DNA of 64,000 nt from Cytobacillus oceanisediminis (GCF_022811925.1 NZ_CP065511.1:2721501-2785500), one strand, 5' to 3'; shown: positions 1 through 10,639, numbered from the stretch's first letter. Notes: generated by a model from the letters alone, not told the origin. A program made the numbers and translations.

Positions 1-169
1 AAACGTTTCCACAGTTATTCTAACACGGAAAATCTAGTTGTACAAAGATAAAAACATGAATATAGTGGAAAACTATTAAAAATTTTTTTAGTAATTACTT
101 ATTCTAATAAAATGTTTTGTTAAATGTTAAACAATTATAAATAAGAAATAACTGGGTGGTTTTTATAAG
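1..169. other. AT-rich gene-free window edge
   Basis: No open frame with a credible ribosome site is visible here. The first 11 bases resemble the right half of a CcpA cre site, but the left half lies outside the window, so no call is made. Confidence 0.4.
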
Positions 170-207
170 AGGCAAAAATAAAAAGCCGAAGTGCTGTTCG
201 GCTTTAA
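170..207 (-). terminator. Rho-independent terminator of the small gene at 204-443
   Basis: AAAGCCGAA (182-190) pairs with TTCGGCTTT (197-205) around a 6-base loop. On the minus strand the hairpin runs into a T-rich tract. It overlaps the last codons of the gene. Confidence 0.75.
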
Positions 208-443
208 AAAGTCTCAACTAAGTTAATATAGATTTGTTTGACTGCATTCGAATTTTTTCTGTTTTCTTTTAGGGAAGATTCAATTGCTTCTCTCGTTTCC
301 ACAGGAAAATCAAAATGGCCGCAAGTTGTACATTTTTCGAACATGGAACCAGAAACATTTACTTCAATGCCATCCATGGTCTGGAATACAGCTGGTCCTT
401 CGGATTCCGCAAACCGGTGGCGGCAGTGGCTATGTTCTCGCAT
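204..443 (-). CDS. small CxxC protein, YokU/YgiT-like (79 aa)
   Basis: Function unknown. GGAGGGA stands 7 bases before the ATG and a terminator follows directly, so the gene looks real. The N-terminus is His/Cys-rich (residues 5-9 H-S-H-C-R-H) and a CTTCGH motif follows near residue 38, then a helical tail. This resembles a small zinc-ribbon of the YokU/YgiT type, but only one clear CxxC is present; the first half would need His ligands. The YokU assignment is tentative. It is monocistronic and divergent from sspH. Confidence 0.55.
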   Translation of the reverse strand: MREHSHCRHRFAESEGPAVFQTMDGIEVNVSGSMFEKCTTCGHFDFPVETREAIESSLKENRKNSNAVKQIYINLVETF

Positions 444-606
444 ATTAGCTTCCCTCCAAGAGAAATTTCATTTGCCTTTATTATAAAACAAATATTCTGA
501 ACTTTAAAGCGATCCACTTCTAACATTTTATGCCAAGATTTTTCCAAAGAATAATTTGTGTAATTTTAAGGCACATTAAAATTATTCAAATTCAGGAGGT
601 TTTTCC

Positions 607-786
607 ATGAATATTGGCAGAGCAAAAGAGATTGCTGAGTCTGCTGAAATGTACAGTGTTACTTTCAATGGCATCCCGATCATCATTCAGCATGTAGATG
701 AGCAGACTAAGACAGCACGTATATACACAAAAGCAGATTCTGAAAAAGAAATGGATGTGCCGGTTAACGATTTGATTGAAGAATGA
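607..786 (+). CDS. sspH: H-type small acid-soluble spore protein
   Basis: A 59-residue protein beginning MNIGRAKEIAESAEMY, the hallmark of SspH, a minor SASP made in the forespore. AGGAGG ends 6 bases before the ATG and a strong terminator follows. It is monocistronic. In the family, expression is forespore-specific (sigma-F/sigma-G), but I could not find a promoter with correct spacing by eye. Its presence supports an endospore-forming host. Family length is about 59 residues, so the gene is complete. Confidence 0.9.
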   Translation: MNIGRAKEIAESAEMYSVTFNGIPIIIQHVDEQTKTARIYTKADSEKEMDVPVNDLIEE

Positions 787-797
787 ATACTTTAAAG

Positions 798-832
798 AAA
801 CTTTCCAGAATGTGATGGAAAGTTTTTTTTTT
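798..832 (+). terminator. terminator of sspH
   Basis: ACTTTCCA (800-807) pairs with TGGAAAGT (816-823), followed by a run of about ten T. Confidence 0.85.
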
Positions 833-933
833 CAAAATCCTCCTCATTCCCCCTTAAAAACGGACGCTTAGGGCAAAAGGACTCAAGACATCTGAGTGGA
901 TATTTTTTATAACATAAAATATTCAAAAAAGTG

Positions 934-963
934 TTGACGATTAGCGGTTTACTGTAGTAAAGT
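934..963 (+). promoter_or_regulatory. probable sigma-A promoter of the methionine operon
   Basis: TTGACG at 934-939 is a near-consensus -35 box. The -10 is weaker: TAGTAA (955-960) or TAAAGT (958-963) with 15 or 18 base spacing. It lies about 25 bases before the SAM riboswitch, as expected for an S-box leader. Confidence 0.5.
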
Positions 964-986
964 TTAGAGAAAATTTAATATTTGAT

Positions 987-1156
987 TTCTTATCCAGAGA
1001 GGTCGAGGGTAAGGCCCGACGACGCCTCAGCAACCAGCAATCATTTTTTTTGATTGAAAAGGTGCTAATTCCTGCAAGTTTCTTAAAAACTTGAAAGATA
1101 AGAAGAATGGCTGATCACATTAAAAAGTCTTCTTCTTATAGAAGGCTTTTTTTATT
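987..1156 (+). ncRNA. SAM-I (S-box) riboswitch with terminator
   Basis: The P1 strands TTCTTATC (987-994) and GATAAGAA (1097-1104) enclose the conserved AGAGAGGTCGAGGG and CAGCAACC elements of the S-box aptamer. Downstream, AAGTCTTC pairs with GAAGGCTT before a T-tract (terminator about 1124-1156). ATAAGAAGA (1099-1107) is exactly complementary to TCTTCTTAT (1131-1139), giving an antiterminator that competes with P1. S-boxes bind S-adenosylmethionine and terminate transcription when it is plentiful, so the operon below should be on when methionine/SAM is short. Confidence 0.96.
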
Positions 1157-1179
1157 TTTTCTAAGGAGTGGTTACAAGC

Positions 1180-2292
1180 ATGTATAAAATTGACACCAGA
1201 TTAGCGCAAATCGGAAACAGGAGTGAGTCAGCAACAGGTGCAGTCAATCCGCCTGTATATTTTTCCACGGCATATCGCCATGAAGGCATTGGCCAGTCAA
1301 CTGGCTTTGACTATAGCAGAACAGGCAATCCCACCCGCCAGCTGCTTGAAAAGGCAATCGCCGATCTGGAAGAAGGCGATCAAGGCTATGCCTGCAGTTC
1401 TGGAATGGCTGCAATTCTTACTATACTGTCTCTTTTTAAATCCGGAGATGAATGGATTGTATCCAAGGATTTATATGGCGGTACATATCGTCTGCTAGAA
1501 CAGGGCTTCAAGAAGTGGGGACTTCAGAGCAAATATGTAAATACCAGCAATCCCGAAGATGTTGAAAATTTAATCACGGAAAAGACCAAGGCAATATTTC
1601 TGGAGACTCCAACTAATCCTCTGATGGAACAGACTGACATTCAATTGATAGCAGACATTGCCCAAAAGCATAATATCCTCCTTATCGTTGATAACACGTT
1701 TTATACCCCTCTCCTTCAGCAGCCGTTAAAGCTTGGAGCTGATATTGTCATCCATAGTGCAACAAAGTATCTTGGCGGGCATAATGATGTCCTTGCAGGA
1801 TTAATTGTTGCAAAGGGCAAAGAGTTATGTGAGGCACTGGCTATGAACCACAATGCCGCAGGGGCTGTCCTTAGCCCTTTTGATTCATGGCTGTTGATCA
1901 GAGGCATGAAGACACTCTCTCTCCGCATGGAACGGCATGGAGAAAATGCGAAGGAATTAGCAGAATTTTTATCGGGCCACGATGCAGTAACCGATGTCCT
2001 TTATCCTGGCAAGGGAGGCATGATATCTTTCCGAATCAAGGATGAATCCTGGGTGAATCCATTTCTGCAGAGCCTCTCCCTTATCTCCTTTGCTGAAAGC
2101 CTTGGCGGAGTCGAGAGTTTCATAACTTATCCAGCAACACAGACACATGCGGACATCCCTGAAGAAATCCGCATTGAAACCGGTGTCTGTAATAGGCTTC
2201 TGCGTTTCTCGGTTGGAATCGAAAATGCAGAAGATTTGAAGGCGGATCTTGAACATGCTTTTGCAAAGGTTGTTAAGGAGGCAGTACGATGA
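1180..2292 (+). CDS. metI: cystathionine gamma-synthase / O-acetylhomoserine thiolyase
   Basis: A 370-residue PLP enzyme of the Cys/Met-metabolism family. The lysine motif HSATKYLGGHND carries the Schiff-base Lys, and SSGMAAI and DNTFYTP are family signatures. MetI joins an activated homoserine to cysteine (cystathionine) or to sulfide. The ATG at 1180 gives an N-terminus like B. subtilis MetI (LAQIGNRS near the start); a GTG at 1168 overlaps the AAGGAG ribosome site and is rejected. It is the first gene after the S-box and overlaps metC by 4 bases (ATGA). Confidence 0.93.
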   Translation: MYKIDTRLAQIGNRSESATGAVNPPVYFSTAYRHEGIGQSTGFDYSRTGNPTRQLLEKAIADLEEGDQGYACSSGMAAILTILSLFKSGDEWIVSKDLYGGTYRLLEQGFKKWGLQSKYVNTSNPEDVENLITEKTKAIFLETPTNPLMEQTDIQLIADIAQKHNILLIVDNTFYTPLLQQPLKLGADIVIHSATKYLGGHNDVLAGLIVAKGKELCEALAMNHNAAGAVLSPFDSWLLIRGMKTLSLRMERHGENAKELAEFLSGHDAVTDVLYPGKGGMISFRIKDESWVNPFLQSLSLISFAESLGGVESFITYPATQTHADIPEEIRIETGVCNRLLRFSVGIENAEDLKADLEHAFAKVVKEAVR

Positions 2293-3473
2293 GCTCGAAC
2301 TACACATTCCAAACGAAATTGCTTCACAATAATCAAAAATTCGACCCGGAAACAGGAGCTGTCAGTGTACCGATCCAGCATGCCTCCACTTTCCATCAAA
2401 AAGATATTGATGCGTTCGGAAAATATGATTACAGCCGCAGCCTGAATCCAACAAGGGAAGCACTTGAAGAGGTCATCGCGGAGCTTGAAGAAGGTATTAG
2501 AGGGTTTGCCTTTTCTTCTGGAATGGCTGCCATTTCTACAGCATTCCTCCTCTTATCACAGGGAGATCATGTTGTCATTACAGAAGACGTATATGGCGGA
2601 ACCTATCGCATGACAACAGAAGTCCTGTCCCGTTTTGGCATTGAGCACACATTTGTTGATATGACAAATCTTGAAGAAGTAAAAGAAGCAATTCGTCCCA
2701 ACACAAAGGTTTTCTATGTAGAGACTCCTTCCAACCCGCTGCTGAAAGTGACAGATATAAAGGCCATTAGTTCACTTGCAAGACAGCATGGAGCCCTGAC
2801 ATTTGTGGATAATACATTCCTGACCCCTGCCCTTCAAAAACCTCTCACTTTAGGTGCAGATATAGTGCTGCATAGCGCAACCAAATTTTTATCCGGACAC
2901 AGCGACGTCGTTGCTGGCCTGGCGGTTGTGAAAGATCCGGAATTAGGCGCAAGACTTGCTTTTCTCCAAAATTCCTTTGGAGCTGTTCTGGGTGTTCAGG
3001 ATGCCTGGCTTGTGCTGAGAGGCATTAAAACGCTGCAGGTAAGGCTTGATCAGTCTGTGAAATCAGCTGAGAAAATTGCTGGTTTCCTTAATGATCACCC
3101 ATCTGTTAAGAAGGTGCATTATCCAGGTTTTGCAGATCATCCAGGATATGAAATCCAGAAAAAACAGGCTGTGAACGCAGGTGCCGTCCTATCTTTTGAG
3201 CTTGAAGATGAGCTATCGATGAGAACATTTGTTGAGAATGCCAAAATACCTGTTTTTGCAGTAAGTCTGGGAGCTGTTGAATCTATTCTCTCCTACCCTG
3301 CAAAAATGTCACATGCAGCCATGCCTGCATCCGAACGGGAGCAGCGCGGAATAACGGACAGTCTTCTTCGTCTATCTGTTGGCCTGGAGAGCACAGATGA
3401 TATTATAGAAGATTTCAAAGCAGCTTTATCTGCTGCCGGACAAACAAAACATTCGATTTTACAGCGGGGGTGA
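2289..3473 (+). CDS. metC: cystathionine beta-lyase
   Basis: A 394-residue paralogue of MetI with [13 protein letters not shown] as the PLP-lysine motif. It cleaves cystathionine to homocysteine, pyruvate and ammonia, the step after MetI. TAAGGAGG precedes the ATG, which overlaps the metI stop, so translational coupling is likely. The C-terminal part keeps the [13 protein letters not shown] segment typical of the family. Separating MetC from other gamma-family enzymes rests on gene order and on resemblance to the Bacillus pair. Confidence 0.92.
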   Translation: MSSNYTFQTKLLHNNQKFDPETGAVSVPIQHASTFHQKDIDAFGKYDYSRSLNPTREALEEVIAELEEGIRGFAFSSGMAAISTAFLLLSQGDHVVITEDVYGGTYRMTTEVLSRFGIEHTFVDMTNLEEVKEAIRPNTKVFYVETPSNPLLKVTDIKAISSLARQHGALTFVDNTFLTPALQKPLTLGADIVLHSATKFLSGHSDVVAGLAVVKDPELGARLAFLQNSFGAVLGVQDAWLVLRGIKTLQVRLDQSVKSAEKIAGFLNDHPSVKKVHYPGFADHPGYEIQKKQAVNAGAVLSFELEDELSMRTFVENAKIPVFAVSLGAVESILSYPAKMSHAAMPASEREQRGITDSLLRLSVGLESTDDIIEDFKAALSAAGQTKHSILQRG

Positions 3474-3477
3474 TACT

Positions 3478-5328
3478 TTGAGTTTCCTAAATAAATTAAA
3501 GAATGAAATAATCATAGCAGATGGCGCGATGGGAACTCTTTTGTACTCCTATGGTACCGACAGCTGTTTTGAGGAATTAAATCTATCACAATCTGAGCAG
3601 ATCCAGCACATCCATGAAGCATACATAGGCGCTGGGGCTGAATTGATCCAAACCAATACGTATGCGGCGAATTATCTGAAGCTGCAGCGATATGGACTGG
3701 AGGACTCCGTTAAGGAGATTAACAGTGCTGCAGCTAGGATAGCCAAAAAAGCTGCCAAGGGCCGCGCATATGTTGCTGGTACAATCGGCGGGATCAGAGG
3801 TTTCAAGCCCAACATGATTACACTTGAAGAAATAAAAAGAAGCTTCAGGGAGCAGCTATATTGCCTGCTGCTTGAGAATGTAGATGGTATTTTGCTTGAA
3901 ACCTATTATGACCTGGAAGAACTTGAGACGGTCCTTGCCATAGCCAGAAAAGAAACTGATTTGCCGGTTATCGCACAGGTGTCTCTTCAGGAAGCGGGTG
4001 TTCTTCAGAACCAGACTTCTATCGCTGATGCTTTAACAAAGCTTGAAGGCATTGGTGCGGATGTTGTGGGAATCAATTGCAGGCTTGGTCCGCATCATAT
4101 GCTGAAAACTCTCGAAAGTGTACCTTTGCCAAAGCATGCCTATCTTTCTGCTTATCCAAATGCCAGTATTCCAGCCTATACGGACGGCAAATTTCATTAT
4201 GAAGGAGATGCAGAATATTTCCGGCAGTCAGCAATTGAATTCCGAAATCAGGGTGTCCGCCTGCTTGGAGGCTGCTGCGGAACAACACCTGACCATATCA
4301 AGGCGTTTTCTGACGTTTTAAAAGGACTTCCGCCAATCGAGGAAAAAGAGACAAAGGCAATCAATAAAGTCATTGTTTCTGAAAAGCCATCATCATCAAG
4401 AGAGCTCCCTCCTCTTCAGGATATTGTCAGGGAAAGGCCTTCCGTAATTGTTGAATTGGATCCCCCAAGAAAGCTTGATACTTCACGCTTTTTCGAAGGT
4501 GCAAAAGCATTGAAGGAAGCCGGAATAGATTCTATTACACTTGCAGATAACTCCCTTGCTTCCCCCCGGGTTTGCAACTCTGCGCTTGGCTATCTCGTCA
4601 AGCAGCAGACAGGATTGCGACCGCTTGTTCATGTGACCTGCAGGGATAGGAATATAATTGGCCTGCAATCCCATTTAATGGGGCTGCATGCACTTGGATT
4701 AAATGATATTCTTGCCGTTACGGGTGATCCTGCACGTGTCGGTGATTTTCCAGGAGCATCTTCCGTATATGATGTCTCATCATTTGAATTGATCAGTATG
4801 ATCAAGCAGTTAAATGAAGGGTTATCTTTTTCAGGGAAGGATCTTGGCCAGAAAGCTGCTTTTTCAGTTGCAGGCGCTTTTAACCCCAATGTCCGCTCAT
4901 TGGAAAAAGCTGTTGGACGGCTTGAAAAGAAAATTGAACATGGTGCAGATTATTTCATCTCGCAGCCTGTTTTTTCTGAAGAGAAGCTGCTGGAAGTTCA
5001 TGAGGCTGTGAAAGATTTAAAAGCACCTGTTTATATCGGCCTTATGCCTCTTACCGGCAGCCGGAATGCAGAGTTTCTTCATAATGAAGTTCCGGGAATC
5101 AAAATTTCCGACAGCATTAGAAACCGAATGGCTTCATTGAAAGATGATCCTGCAAAGGCTGGAGCTGAAGGCATTGCCATTGCAAAGTCGCTGATCGATG
5201 CCGCGGCAGAGCTGTTTAATGGCATTTACCTTATCACTCCATTTATGCGCTATGAAATGACTGTTGAACTATCAAACTATGCCCGTGAGACAACCGAACG
5301 GCTTTCAAGGAGGAAACAACATGCATAA
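3478..5328 (+). CDS. yitJ: bifunctional homocysteine S-methyltransferase / methylenetetrahydrofolate reductase
   Basis: A 616-residue fusion. Residues 1 to about 300 form a homocysteine methyltransferase barrel with the zinc cysteines in GINCRLGP and [10 protein letters not shown]. Residues about 320-616 are a MetF-type FAD reductase ([24 protein letters not shown]) that makes methyl-THF. It therefore supplies the methyl donor and possibly methylates homocysteine itself. The start is TTG at 3478 with GGGGGTGA six bases upstream. It ends inside the metH start (8-base overlap). Confidence 0.93.
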   Translation: MSFLNKLKNEIIIADGAMGTLLYSYGTDSCFEELNLSQSEQIQHIHEAYIGAGAELIQTNTYAANYLKLQRYGLEDSVKEINSAAARIAKKAAKGRAYVAGTIGGIRGFKPNMITLEEIKRSFREQLYCLLLENVDGILLETYYDLEELETVLAIARKETDLPVIAQVSLQEAGVLQNQTSIADALTKLEGIGADVVGINCRLGPHHMLKTLESVPLPKHAYLSAYPNASIPAYTDGKFHYEGDAEYFRQSAIEFRNQGVRLLGGCCGTTPDHIKAFSDVLKGLPPIEEKETKAINKVIVSEKPSSSRELPPLQDIVRERPSVIVELDPPRKLDTSRFFEGAKALKEAGIDSITLADNSLASPRVCNSALGYLVKQQTGLRPLVHVTCRDRNIIGLQSHLMGLHALGLNDILAVTGDPARVGDFPGASSVYDVSSFELISMIKQLNEGLSFSGKDLGQKAAFSVAGAFNPNVRSLEKAVGRLEKKIEHGADYFISQPVFSEEKLLEVHEAVKDLKAPVYIGLMPLTGSRNAEFLHNEVPGIKISDSIRNRMASLKDDPAKAGAEGIAIAKSLIDAAAELFNGIYLITPFMRYEMTVELSNYARETTERLSRRKQHA

Positions 5329-8300
5329 AACATCACTGCAGGAGCAGCTAAAAAAGAAAATCCTGATTATGGATGGAGCAATGGGCACCATGCTGCAGAG
5401 AGCCAACCTTACCGCCGATGACTTTGGCGGCGAAGAATATGAAGGCTGCAACGAGAATTTAAATATAACAGCTCCTTCTGTGATTGAACATATTCACCTT
5501 GAATATTTAAAAGCCGGCGCAGATATTATTGAAACCAATACCTTTGGCGCAACTAGCATTGTTCTGGCAGATTACGATCTGGAAGAACAAGCTTATGAAC
5601 TAAATAAAATTGCTGTTGAAATTGCCAGGGAAGCCGCAGACAGCATTTCAACTCCTGAATGGCCGAGATATGTGGCTGGTGCCATGGGACCTACGACGAA
5701 GACGCTGAGTGTAACCGGCGGGTCTACATTTGAAGAAATGATAGCAGCTTATGAAGAACAAGCCAGAGGGTTAATTGACGGTGGAGCCGATCTTCTCCTC
5801 CTGGAAACCAGCCAGGACATGCTCAATGTGAAGGCTGGTTTTATCGGCATTGAAAATGCATCAAAAAAGACGGGAATAAAACTTCCGCTCATAGTTTCGG
5901 GAACGATTGAACCGATGGGCACAACTCTTGCAGGCCAATCGATTGAAGCATTTTATATTTCCCTGGAACACATGAAACCTCTGGCAGTTGGACTTAACTG
6001 TGCGACAGGTCCCGAATTCATGCAGGACCATATCCGTTCTTTATCAGGATTGGCATCCACTGCTGTCAGCTGCTATCCCAATGCAGGATTGCCTGATGAA
6101 GAAGGACAGTACCATGAAACTCCCGAATCACTGGCGAGCAAGCTTGAGGGCTTTGCCAAGGAAGGCTGGCTGAATATTGTAGGCGGCTGCTGCGGAACCA
6201 CACCTGAACATATCCAGGCAATTGCTGAGTCGGTTAAAGATTATAAACCAAGGAATTATGAGGGGAATTCACTGCACAAAGTTTCTGGAATTGAACCACT
6301 GATTTATGACGACCCGACATTAAGGCCCATTATGGTCGGCGAGCGCACAAATGTAATTGGCTCACGCAAGTTTAAAAGGCTGATTGCTGAAGGTAAGTTC
6401 GAGGAAGCTGCTGAGATAGGCCGTGCACAGGTAAAAGGCGGAGCCCATGTAATTGATATTTGCCTTGCAGATCCTGATCGTGATGAAATGCAGGATGTGG
6501 AAAACTTTATCAAGGAATTAGTGAAAAAAATTAAGGTCCCGCTGGTCATTGATTCAACTGACGAAACGGTTATCGAGAAGGCCCTCACCTATTCACAGGG
6601 TAAAGCCATCATAAATTCCATTAATCTGGAGGATGGCGAAGAAAGATTCGAAGCTATTGCTCCACTGATCCATCGATATGGTGCAGCTGTGGTAGTAGGT
6701 ACGATAGATGAAGTCGGAATGGGTGTTACGGCTGAAAGAAAACTTGAGATTGCAAAGCGTTCGTATGATTTGCTTGTAAATAAATATCAAATTCCGCCTC
6801 AGGATCTTATTTTTGACCCCCTCGTCTTCCCTGTCGGCACAGGGGATGAGCAATACATCGGGTCTGCAAAGGCAACGGTAGATGGTATAAGACTTATTAA
6901 AGAAGCTCTCCCGGAAGTACAAACCATACTGGGAATCAGTAATGTTTCATTCGGCCTCCCTCCTGTCGGCAGGGAAATATTAAATTCAGTATTTCTGTAT
7001 CACTGTACTCAAGCAGGCCTCGATTATGCGATAGTGAATACGGAAAAACTCGAAAGATTTGCTTCTATTTCAAAGGAAGAGGTCTTAATGGCTGAAAAAC
7101 TTCTTTTTGAAACTACTGATGAATCACTTGCCATTTTCACTGATTTTTACCGGGATAAGAAGAAAGAAAGCAAAAGTGTTCTTCCGGATATGACACTTGA
7201 GGAACGCCTCGCTTATTATATTCTTGAGGGAACAAAAGAAGGGCTCCTGCCTGATCTTGATCTGGCCCTGCAAGCATACCCTGCTCCTCTTGATATCATT
7301 AATGGGCCTTTAATGAATGGAATGAAGGAAGTAGGAAGATTGTTCAATGATAACCAGCTGATTGTTGCAGAAGTCCTTCAAAGTGCGGAAGTTATGAAAG
7401 CATCTGTTGCTCATCTTGAACCTTATATGGAAAAAGATGCTGCACAATCTTCATCCAAGGGTAAAATCATCCTCGCAACCGTTAAAGGCGATGTCCATGA
7501 TATAGGGAAAAATCTAGTGGATATTATTTTAAGCAATAATGGATATGAAGTAATAGACCTGGGAATCAAGGTCTCCCCTGCTGAACTGATTGAAAAAATC
7601 AGGCGTGAGAATCCGGATATGGTCGGCCTCTCAGGTCTGCTTGTTAAATCCGCACAGCAGATGGTCATTACGGCACATGACATGAAACAGGCAGGAATCG
7701 ATATTCCGATATTAGTAGGCGGCGCTGCACTGTCGAGAAAGTTCACAGATACTAAAATCTCCAAGGAATATGATGGACTTGTACTATATGCCAAGGATGC
7801 CATGAATGGACTTTCTTTAGCCAATCAGCTTCAGGAGCCCGAAGAAGCGGAGAAACTGCGGATTCAGCAGGCAGAAAAACAGGCAGCCGTGCTGAATGCA
7901 GTCCCTTTTGACCGGGGATCTGTTGCAGTTGCAGTAAAGCCTAAACCAACAGTCAGCACAAAAGTGCCAGTTTTTGTTCCAAAAGATTTAAAGCGGCATT
8001 TGCTGAAAACATATTCCCTCTCGCATATCGAGCCGTATATAAATAAGCAAATGCTGATTGGCCATCATCTTGGCTTAAAAGGAAACCTGCAAAAGCTTCT
8101 TGCGGAAAAAGATGAAAAGGCCATTAAGATTAACGCAATGGTTGATGAACTGATTGCTGAAGCAAAAGAGAAAAACTGGATAGAGCCAAAAGCAGTTTAT
8201 CAATTCTTCCCTGCCCAGTCAGATGGCGATAAAGTGTATATCTATGATGAAGATGAAAAAACGGTCATTGAAACGTTTGAGTTCCCGCGCCAGGAAACAG

Positions 8301-8767
8301 AGCCATTCCTATGTCTGGCAGACTTCCTTAAATCAAAAGAAAGCGGTCAAATGGATTATGTTTCCTTCTTTACTGTGACAGCCGGGAAAGGAATACGCAG
8401 TATAGCAGACAGTTTAAAAGCGGAAGGCAGGTTCCTGGAAAGCCACGCCCTGCAGTCGCTGGCTTTGGAGACAGCTGAAGGGCTTGCCGAGCTGATCCAT
8501 CGTCAGATTCGGGATCGCTGGGGATTCCCTGATCCAGTTGAAATGACTATGAAAGACCGTTTTGCAGCGAAATACCAGGGGCAGCGCTTTTCTTATGGAT
8601 ATCCTGCATGCCCAGAGCTTGAGGATCAGAAAAAGCTATTTAAACTTATACAGCCCGAAGATATCGGAGTTAAGCTTACAGAAGAATGTATGATGGAGCC
8701 GGAAGCATCTGTATCTGCAATGGTTTTTGCCCATCCGGAAGCAAGATATTTTAATGTATTAAGATAG
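5321..8767 (+). CDS. metH: cobalamin-dependent methionine synthase
   Basis: 1148 residues, full length for MetH. In order: homocysteine-binding barrel with zinc cysteines ([18 protein letters not shown]), methyl-THF pterin barrel beginning near [10 protein letters not shown]12 cap helices, the B12 domain with the DxHxxG ligand motif in [11 protein letters not shown], and the SAM-dependent reactivation domain with [11 protein letters not shown]. It transfers methyl from methyl-THF to homocysteine through cobalamin. CAAGGAGG precedes the ATG at 5321; an upstream in-frame ATG at 5264 lies within yitJ and has no ribosome site. It closes the S-box operon. Confidence 0.96.
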   Translation: MHKTSLQEQLKKKILIMDGAMGTMLQRANLTADDFGGEEYEGCNENLNITAPSVIEHIHLEYLKAGADIIETNTFGATSIVLADYDLEEQAYELNKIAVEIAREAADSISTPEWPRYVAGAMGPTTKTLSVTGGSTFEEMIAAYEEQARGLIDGGADLLLLETSQDMLNVKAGFIGIENASKKTGIKLPLIVSGTIEPMGTTLAGQSIEAFYISLEHMKPLAVGLNCATGPEFMQDHIRSLSGLASTAVSCYPNAGLPDEEGQYHETPESLASKLEGFAKEGWLNIVGGCCGTTPEHIQAIAESVKDYKPRNYEGNSLHKVSGIEPLIYDDPTLRPIMVGERTNVIGSRKFKRLIAEGKFEEAAEIGRAQVKGGAHVIDICLADPDRDEMQDVENFIKELVKKIKVPLVIDSTDETVIEKALTYSQGKAIINSINLEDGEERFEAIAPLIHRYGAAVVVGTIDEVGMGVTAERKLEIAKRSYDLLVNKYQIPPQDLIFDPLVFPVGTGDEQYIGSAKATVDGIRLIKEALPEVQTILGISNVSFGLPPVGREILNSVFLYHCTQAGLDYAIVNTEKLERFASISKEEVLMAEKLLFETTDESLAIFTDFYRDKKKESKSVLPDMTLEERLAYYILEGTKEGLLPDLDLALQAYPAPLDIINGPLMNGMKEVGRLFNDNQLIVAEVLQSAEVMKASVAHLEPYMEKDAAQSSSKGKIILATVKGDVHDIGKNLVDIILSNNGYEVIDLGIKVSPAELIEKIRRENPDMVGLSGLLVKSAQQMVITAHDMKQAGIDIPILVGGAALSRKFTDTKISKEYDGLVLYAKDAMNGLSLANQLQEPEEAEKLRIQQAEKQAAVLNAVPFDRGSVAVAVKPKPTVSTKVPVFVPKDLKRHLLKTYSLSHIEPYINKQMLIGHHLGLKGNLQKLLAEKDEKAIKINAMVDELIAEAKEKNWIEPKAVYQFFPAQSDGDKVYIYDEDEKTVIETFEFPRQETEPFLCLADFLKSKESGQMDYVSFFTVTAGKGIRSIADSLKAEGRFLESHALQSLALETAEGLAELIHRQIRDRWGFPDPVEMTMKDRFAAKYQGQRFSYGYPACPELEDQKKLFKLIQPEDIGVKLTEECMMEPEASVSAMVFAHPEARYFNVLR

Positions 8768-8768
8768 T

Positions 8769-8806
8769 AAAATACCCGGCAAATAAAATTGCCGGGTATT
8801 TGCCTA
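8769..8806 (+). terminator. terminator of the met operon
   Basis: ATACCCGGCAA and TTGCCGGGTATTTG form a long GC-rich stem just after the metH stop; the T-tract is short. Confidence 0.8.
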
Positions 8807-8856
8807 TCCCTTTTTAAAACCTTTACAATGGTTACATAGCAAGGAGGGAGATTTTT

Positions 8857-9405
8857 ATGAATGTTCTCTGGGATTTAGATGGCACAATTCTAGATACATG
8901 GCCTACTTTGGTTCAGTCTTTTATTCGCATATCCGGCAAAGAGCTGGATCCTCAAGAAGTTCTTACGCCCCTTAAAAACGGGACAGCATATCAGAAATTT
9001 AATGTTTCTCCGGAAAAAATTGCTGATTTTCGTCAAATGGAAGCAACTTTTAAGCATGAAGAGAAGCCATTATTTCCATATGTAAGGAATATATTAGAGC
9101 AAAATAATGTAAACGTGCTTGTCACCCACCGTAACCGGCAATCAACGGAGGAATTGCTGGAGTATTGGAAACTCACTTCCTATTTTGAAGAAGTTATCTG
9201 CCCGGAATTTGATGGTTTCTCCTTAAAGCCGCATCCGGAGTCTTATGAATATCTGCACCGGCGTTATCATATTGATTTGGCCATTGGCGACCAGGATACA
9301 GATTTAATGCCTGCCAGACAGATCGGCATCAGCACCTGTGCGTTCCGCAACCCTAATCCCTATGCAGACTTCTCGATTGATTGCTATTCAAAATTTGAAT
9401 TTTAG
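8857..9405 (+). CDS. HAD superfamily phosphatase, phosphoglycolate-phosphatase-like
   Basis: 182 residues with the four HAD motifs: WDLDGTILD (nucleophile Asp near residue 6), VTHRN (motif II), KPHPESY (motif III Lys) and GDQDTDLMPA (motif IV). The cap is a small helical C1 insert, as in subfamily IA. Such enzymes hydrolyse small phosphate esters in the cytoplasm; the substrate cannot be told from sequence. AGGAGGGAG precedes the ATG. It is monocistronic between two hairpins. Somewhat shorter than the usual 210-220 residues, but all catalytic motifs are present. Confidence 0.85.
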   Translation: MNVLWDLDGTILDTWPTLVQSFIRISGKELDPQEVLTPLKNGTAYQKFNVSPEKIADFRQMEATFKHEEKPLFPYVRNILEQNNVNVLVTHRNRQSTEELLEYWKLTSYFEEVICPEFDGFSLKPHPESYEYLHRRYHIDLAIGDQDTDLMPARQIGISTCAFRNPNPYADFSIDCYSKFEF

Positions 9406-9411
9406 AAATAA

Positions 9412-9450
9412 GGAACCAGGGCTTCACTATGATGAAGTCCTGGTTTGATA
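9412..9450. terminator. terminator between convergent genes
   Basis: AACCAGGGCTTCA pairs with TGAAGTCCTGGTT around a 5-6 base loop; short T-run on the plus side. It may serve both the HAD gene and the minus-strand gene at 9460-9795. Confidence 0.65.
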
Positions 9451-9459
9451 CCGATCAAG

Positions 9460-9795
9460 TTAATTAGCTGATCTTCGCGTATTAATCCTGATTACTCTCT
9501 CAGTTTTTGAATCAAATTCAATATCAATGTATAAACCGAACTCTTTGCCGCTATCCTCTATCCATAGCTTAAACTTTTCGATGTCTGTCGTTTGTCCCTT
9601 TTCTCTGCCGATATGCAAGTAGTCAAGAATTTTAGCTTTAGGGTATTTCTCTTTTGCTGTTTCCATAGCAAGTCTGCCCCATTTTGCATAGGCTGGTTCT
9701 GGTCTTTCTGCAAACGCTTCTCCGGTGAATGCCCGAATGGGAATATACTCCGATAAGAACATCAAAACCATAAAGCTGATAATTATTTTCTTCAT
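9460..9795 (-). CDS. secreted DUF3889 (YqzG/YhdC-like) protein
   Basis: 111 residues with an N-terminal signal peptide (residues 1 to about 28, KK then a hydrophobic stretch). The mature part has the family pattern YAKWGRLAMETAKEKYP, then DYLHIGRE, EKFKLWI and a beta-rich end (DIEFDSKTERVIRI). This matches small secreted Bacillus proteins YqzG/YhdC of unknown role. Ribosome site AAAGAGGTAAAAG. Family assignment is from memory of the conserved pattern. Confidence 0.75.
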   Translation of the reverse strand: MKKIIISFMVLMFLSEYIPIRAFTGEAFAERPEPAYAKWGRLAMETAKEKYPKAKILDYLHIGREKGQTTDIEKFKLWIEDSGKEFGLYIDIEFDSKTERVIRINTRRSAN

Positions 9796-9819
9796 CTTTT
9801 ACCTCTTTCCAAAAAGATC

Positions 9820-9963
9820 TTAATCGTTATTCCCGTTATTCATGGTTTCTTCCTTCATCCGTTCTTCCTCTTCCTCTACACAGATATAAGCAATTTGTTC
9901 TTCCATTAGATGATGGAGAATATCTTTATCATCTGTACAGGAAATGTCTTTTCTTTTTTCCAT
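9820..9963 (-). CDS. small acidic protein (47 aa), unknown
   Basis: Starts MEKRKDISCTDDKDILHHLM and is very rich in Glu (a run of five Glu near residue 30). GAGGGGAGAGAGG lies just before the ATG at 9963, a strong ribosome site, and the frame stays open for 47 codons. Its first 35 bases overlap the end of the upstream membrane-protein gene, suggesting translational coupling in one operon. Function unknown; homology search would decide whether it is conserved. Confidence 0.55.
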   Translation of the reverse strand: MEKRKDISCTDDKDILHHLMEEQIAYICVEEEEERMKEETMNNGNND

Positions 9964-10486
9964 TATCCTCTCTCCCCTCCTCATTCATTCGGGATTTATT
10001 AAAATAGTTTCTAATCCCGCCAACTAACGCTGATAGCATTTTTTTATCCAGAAATGCCATATGAAAAACATACATTAATATTGATTTCATTAAGAACAGC
10101 ATAAATAGCTTCAGCTGTGAAAAACGGAGAAGTTTCCAAATCCCGATCTTTTTGAACCAAGTATAAAAAGGGTAGGCGAAAAAGGCATCAACAACTGCAT
10201 TCAAAAGTAAATACAGCAATGGCCTTCCATAAGTTAATTTTAATATCCATATAGATCCCGCAAAAAATGGCCCTAATATCATTGGCAGTTCTCCACTGAG
10301 CTTTGGATGAAATCTTTCCTTAATAGTCCACCATTTGTTTTTTTCAGCGATAAACCCTTCTATCAGAACATAAATGCACATAAAAATGGCTGCTGGATAA
10401 AAACGTTTAAAATCCCTTTTGCCTATGAATGGAACAGTCAGCCAGGAAAGGAGAATTATAAGCACCAAATATAGCTTCTTTTTCAT
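9929..10486 (-). CDS. multi-pass membrane protein, unknown
   Basis: 185 residues with about five hydrophobic segments (roughly residues 5-20, 30-46, 73-92, 95-112, 127-150) and a basic, charged C-terminal tail. The pattern suggests a small integral membrane protein with cytoplasmic tail; I do not recognise a family. AAGGTGGGGTAAG precedes the ATG. It overlaps the small acidic ORF downstream, forming a probable two-gene unit. Confidence 0.65.
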   Translation of the reverse strand: MKKKLYLVLIILLSWLTVPFIGKRDFKRFYPAAIFMCIYVLIEGFIAEKNKWWTIKERFHPKLSGELPMILGPFFAGSIWILKLTYGRPLLYLLLNAVVDAFFAYPFYTWFKKIGIWKLLRFSQLKLFMLFLMKSILMYVFHMAFLDKKMLSALVGGIRNYFNKSRMNEEGREDNGKKKRHFLYR

Positions 10487-10639
10487 CTTACCCCACCTTT
10501 TTTTTAAGGTTTTGTATTTAAAGGAAATTTATTCATTCTTTCCGGCTGAACGGCAGATATTTTAAAATTGCTTAAAATATGTGTTTTGAAAGTTCCGATA
10601 TGTGTAATAGATTAACAAGCATATAAGGAGCTGATCAGC

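Noticed and set aside
1..11. Partial CcpA cre-like sequence AAACGTTTCCA
   Set aside because: Only half of the motif is inside the window, so it cannot be judged.
549..580. Possible sigma-G promoter before sspH (GAATA and CATTAAA-like)
   Set aside because: Spacing is about 20-21 bases and too long compared with the known pattern.
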